From positions 1-6,542 of the forward strand of contig JAGHVA010000225.1 in the NCBI GenBank assembly GCA_018064565.1: a stretch of DNA of 6,542 nt, given 5' to 3'. Within the stretch, counting starts at the first letter, position 1; each line of letters begins with the position of its first letter. The stretch is from Candidatus Colimorpha onthohippi. GTDB taxonomy: Bacteria; Bacteroidota; Bacteroidia; Bacteroidales; P3. Made by a program: the position numbers and the translations under genes. Under the pieces are notes generated by a model. The model was given only the letters and a program-made list of their open reading frames with translations. It ran no database searches and was not told where the DNA came from. Positions 6,521 to 6,542 of the stretch are shown piece after piece.

Positions 6521-6542
6521 AATGAGATAATATTTAAGATTA

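Overview
The window reads as ordinary chromosomal sequence from a Bacteroidetes bacterium, most likely of the order Bacteroidales. The main clues are a type IX secretion protein (PorQ), a pyrophosphate-type phosphofructokinase, a Bacteroidetes-style LpxH-like metallophosphoesterase, and a TATATTTG promoter element of the Bacteroidetes TAnnTTTG type. PorQ argues against genera lacking type IX secretion, such as Bacteroides itself. The lysine-fermentation genes point to an amino-acid-fermenting anaerobe of the Porphyromonas kind. The genus is an inference; no 16S rRNA or other decisive marker is present.

All six supported genes lie on the minus strand and are transcribed from right to left. In transcription order they are: pfk (PPi-dependent phosphofructokinase), ending in a strong hairpin; an EnvC-like coiled-coil protein with a degenerate LytM domain; an LpxH-like lipid A biosynthesis phosphoesterase, preceded by an ATCTATC-rich tandem repeat; kdd (3,5-diaminohexanoate dehydrogenase), preceded by a weak terminator-like hairpin and a good promoter match; kamA (lysine 2,3-aminomutase); and the first 127 codons of porQ, cut by the window edge at position 1.

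The functions fall into three groups. Pfk serves central carbon metabolism. EnvC-like, LpxH-like and PorQ serve envelope biogenesis: septal peptidoglycan splitting, lipid A synthesis and surface-protein secretion. KamA and Kdd catalyse the first and third chemical steps of lysine fermentation to acetate and butyrate; the intervening lysine 5,6-aminomutase step and the later cleavage enzymes are not in the window.

No mobile element, CRISPR array, RNA gene or foreign-looking island was seen, and I found no convincing undescribed system. The points most worth a second look are the tandem repeat in the lpxH leader, complete loss of the catalytic residues in the EnvC-like LytM domain, the long kdd-kamA spacer with an inverted repeat, and the tight kamA-porQ junction that may couple lysine catabolism with secretion.
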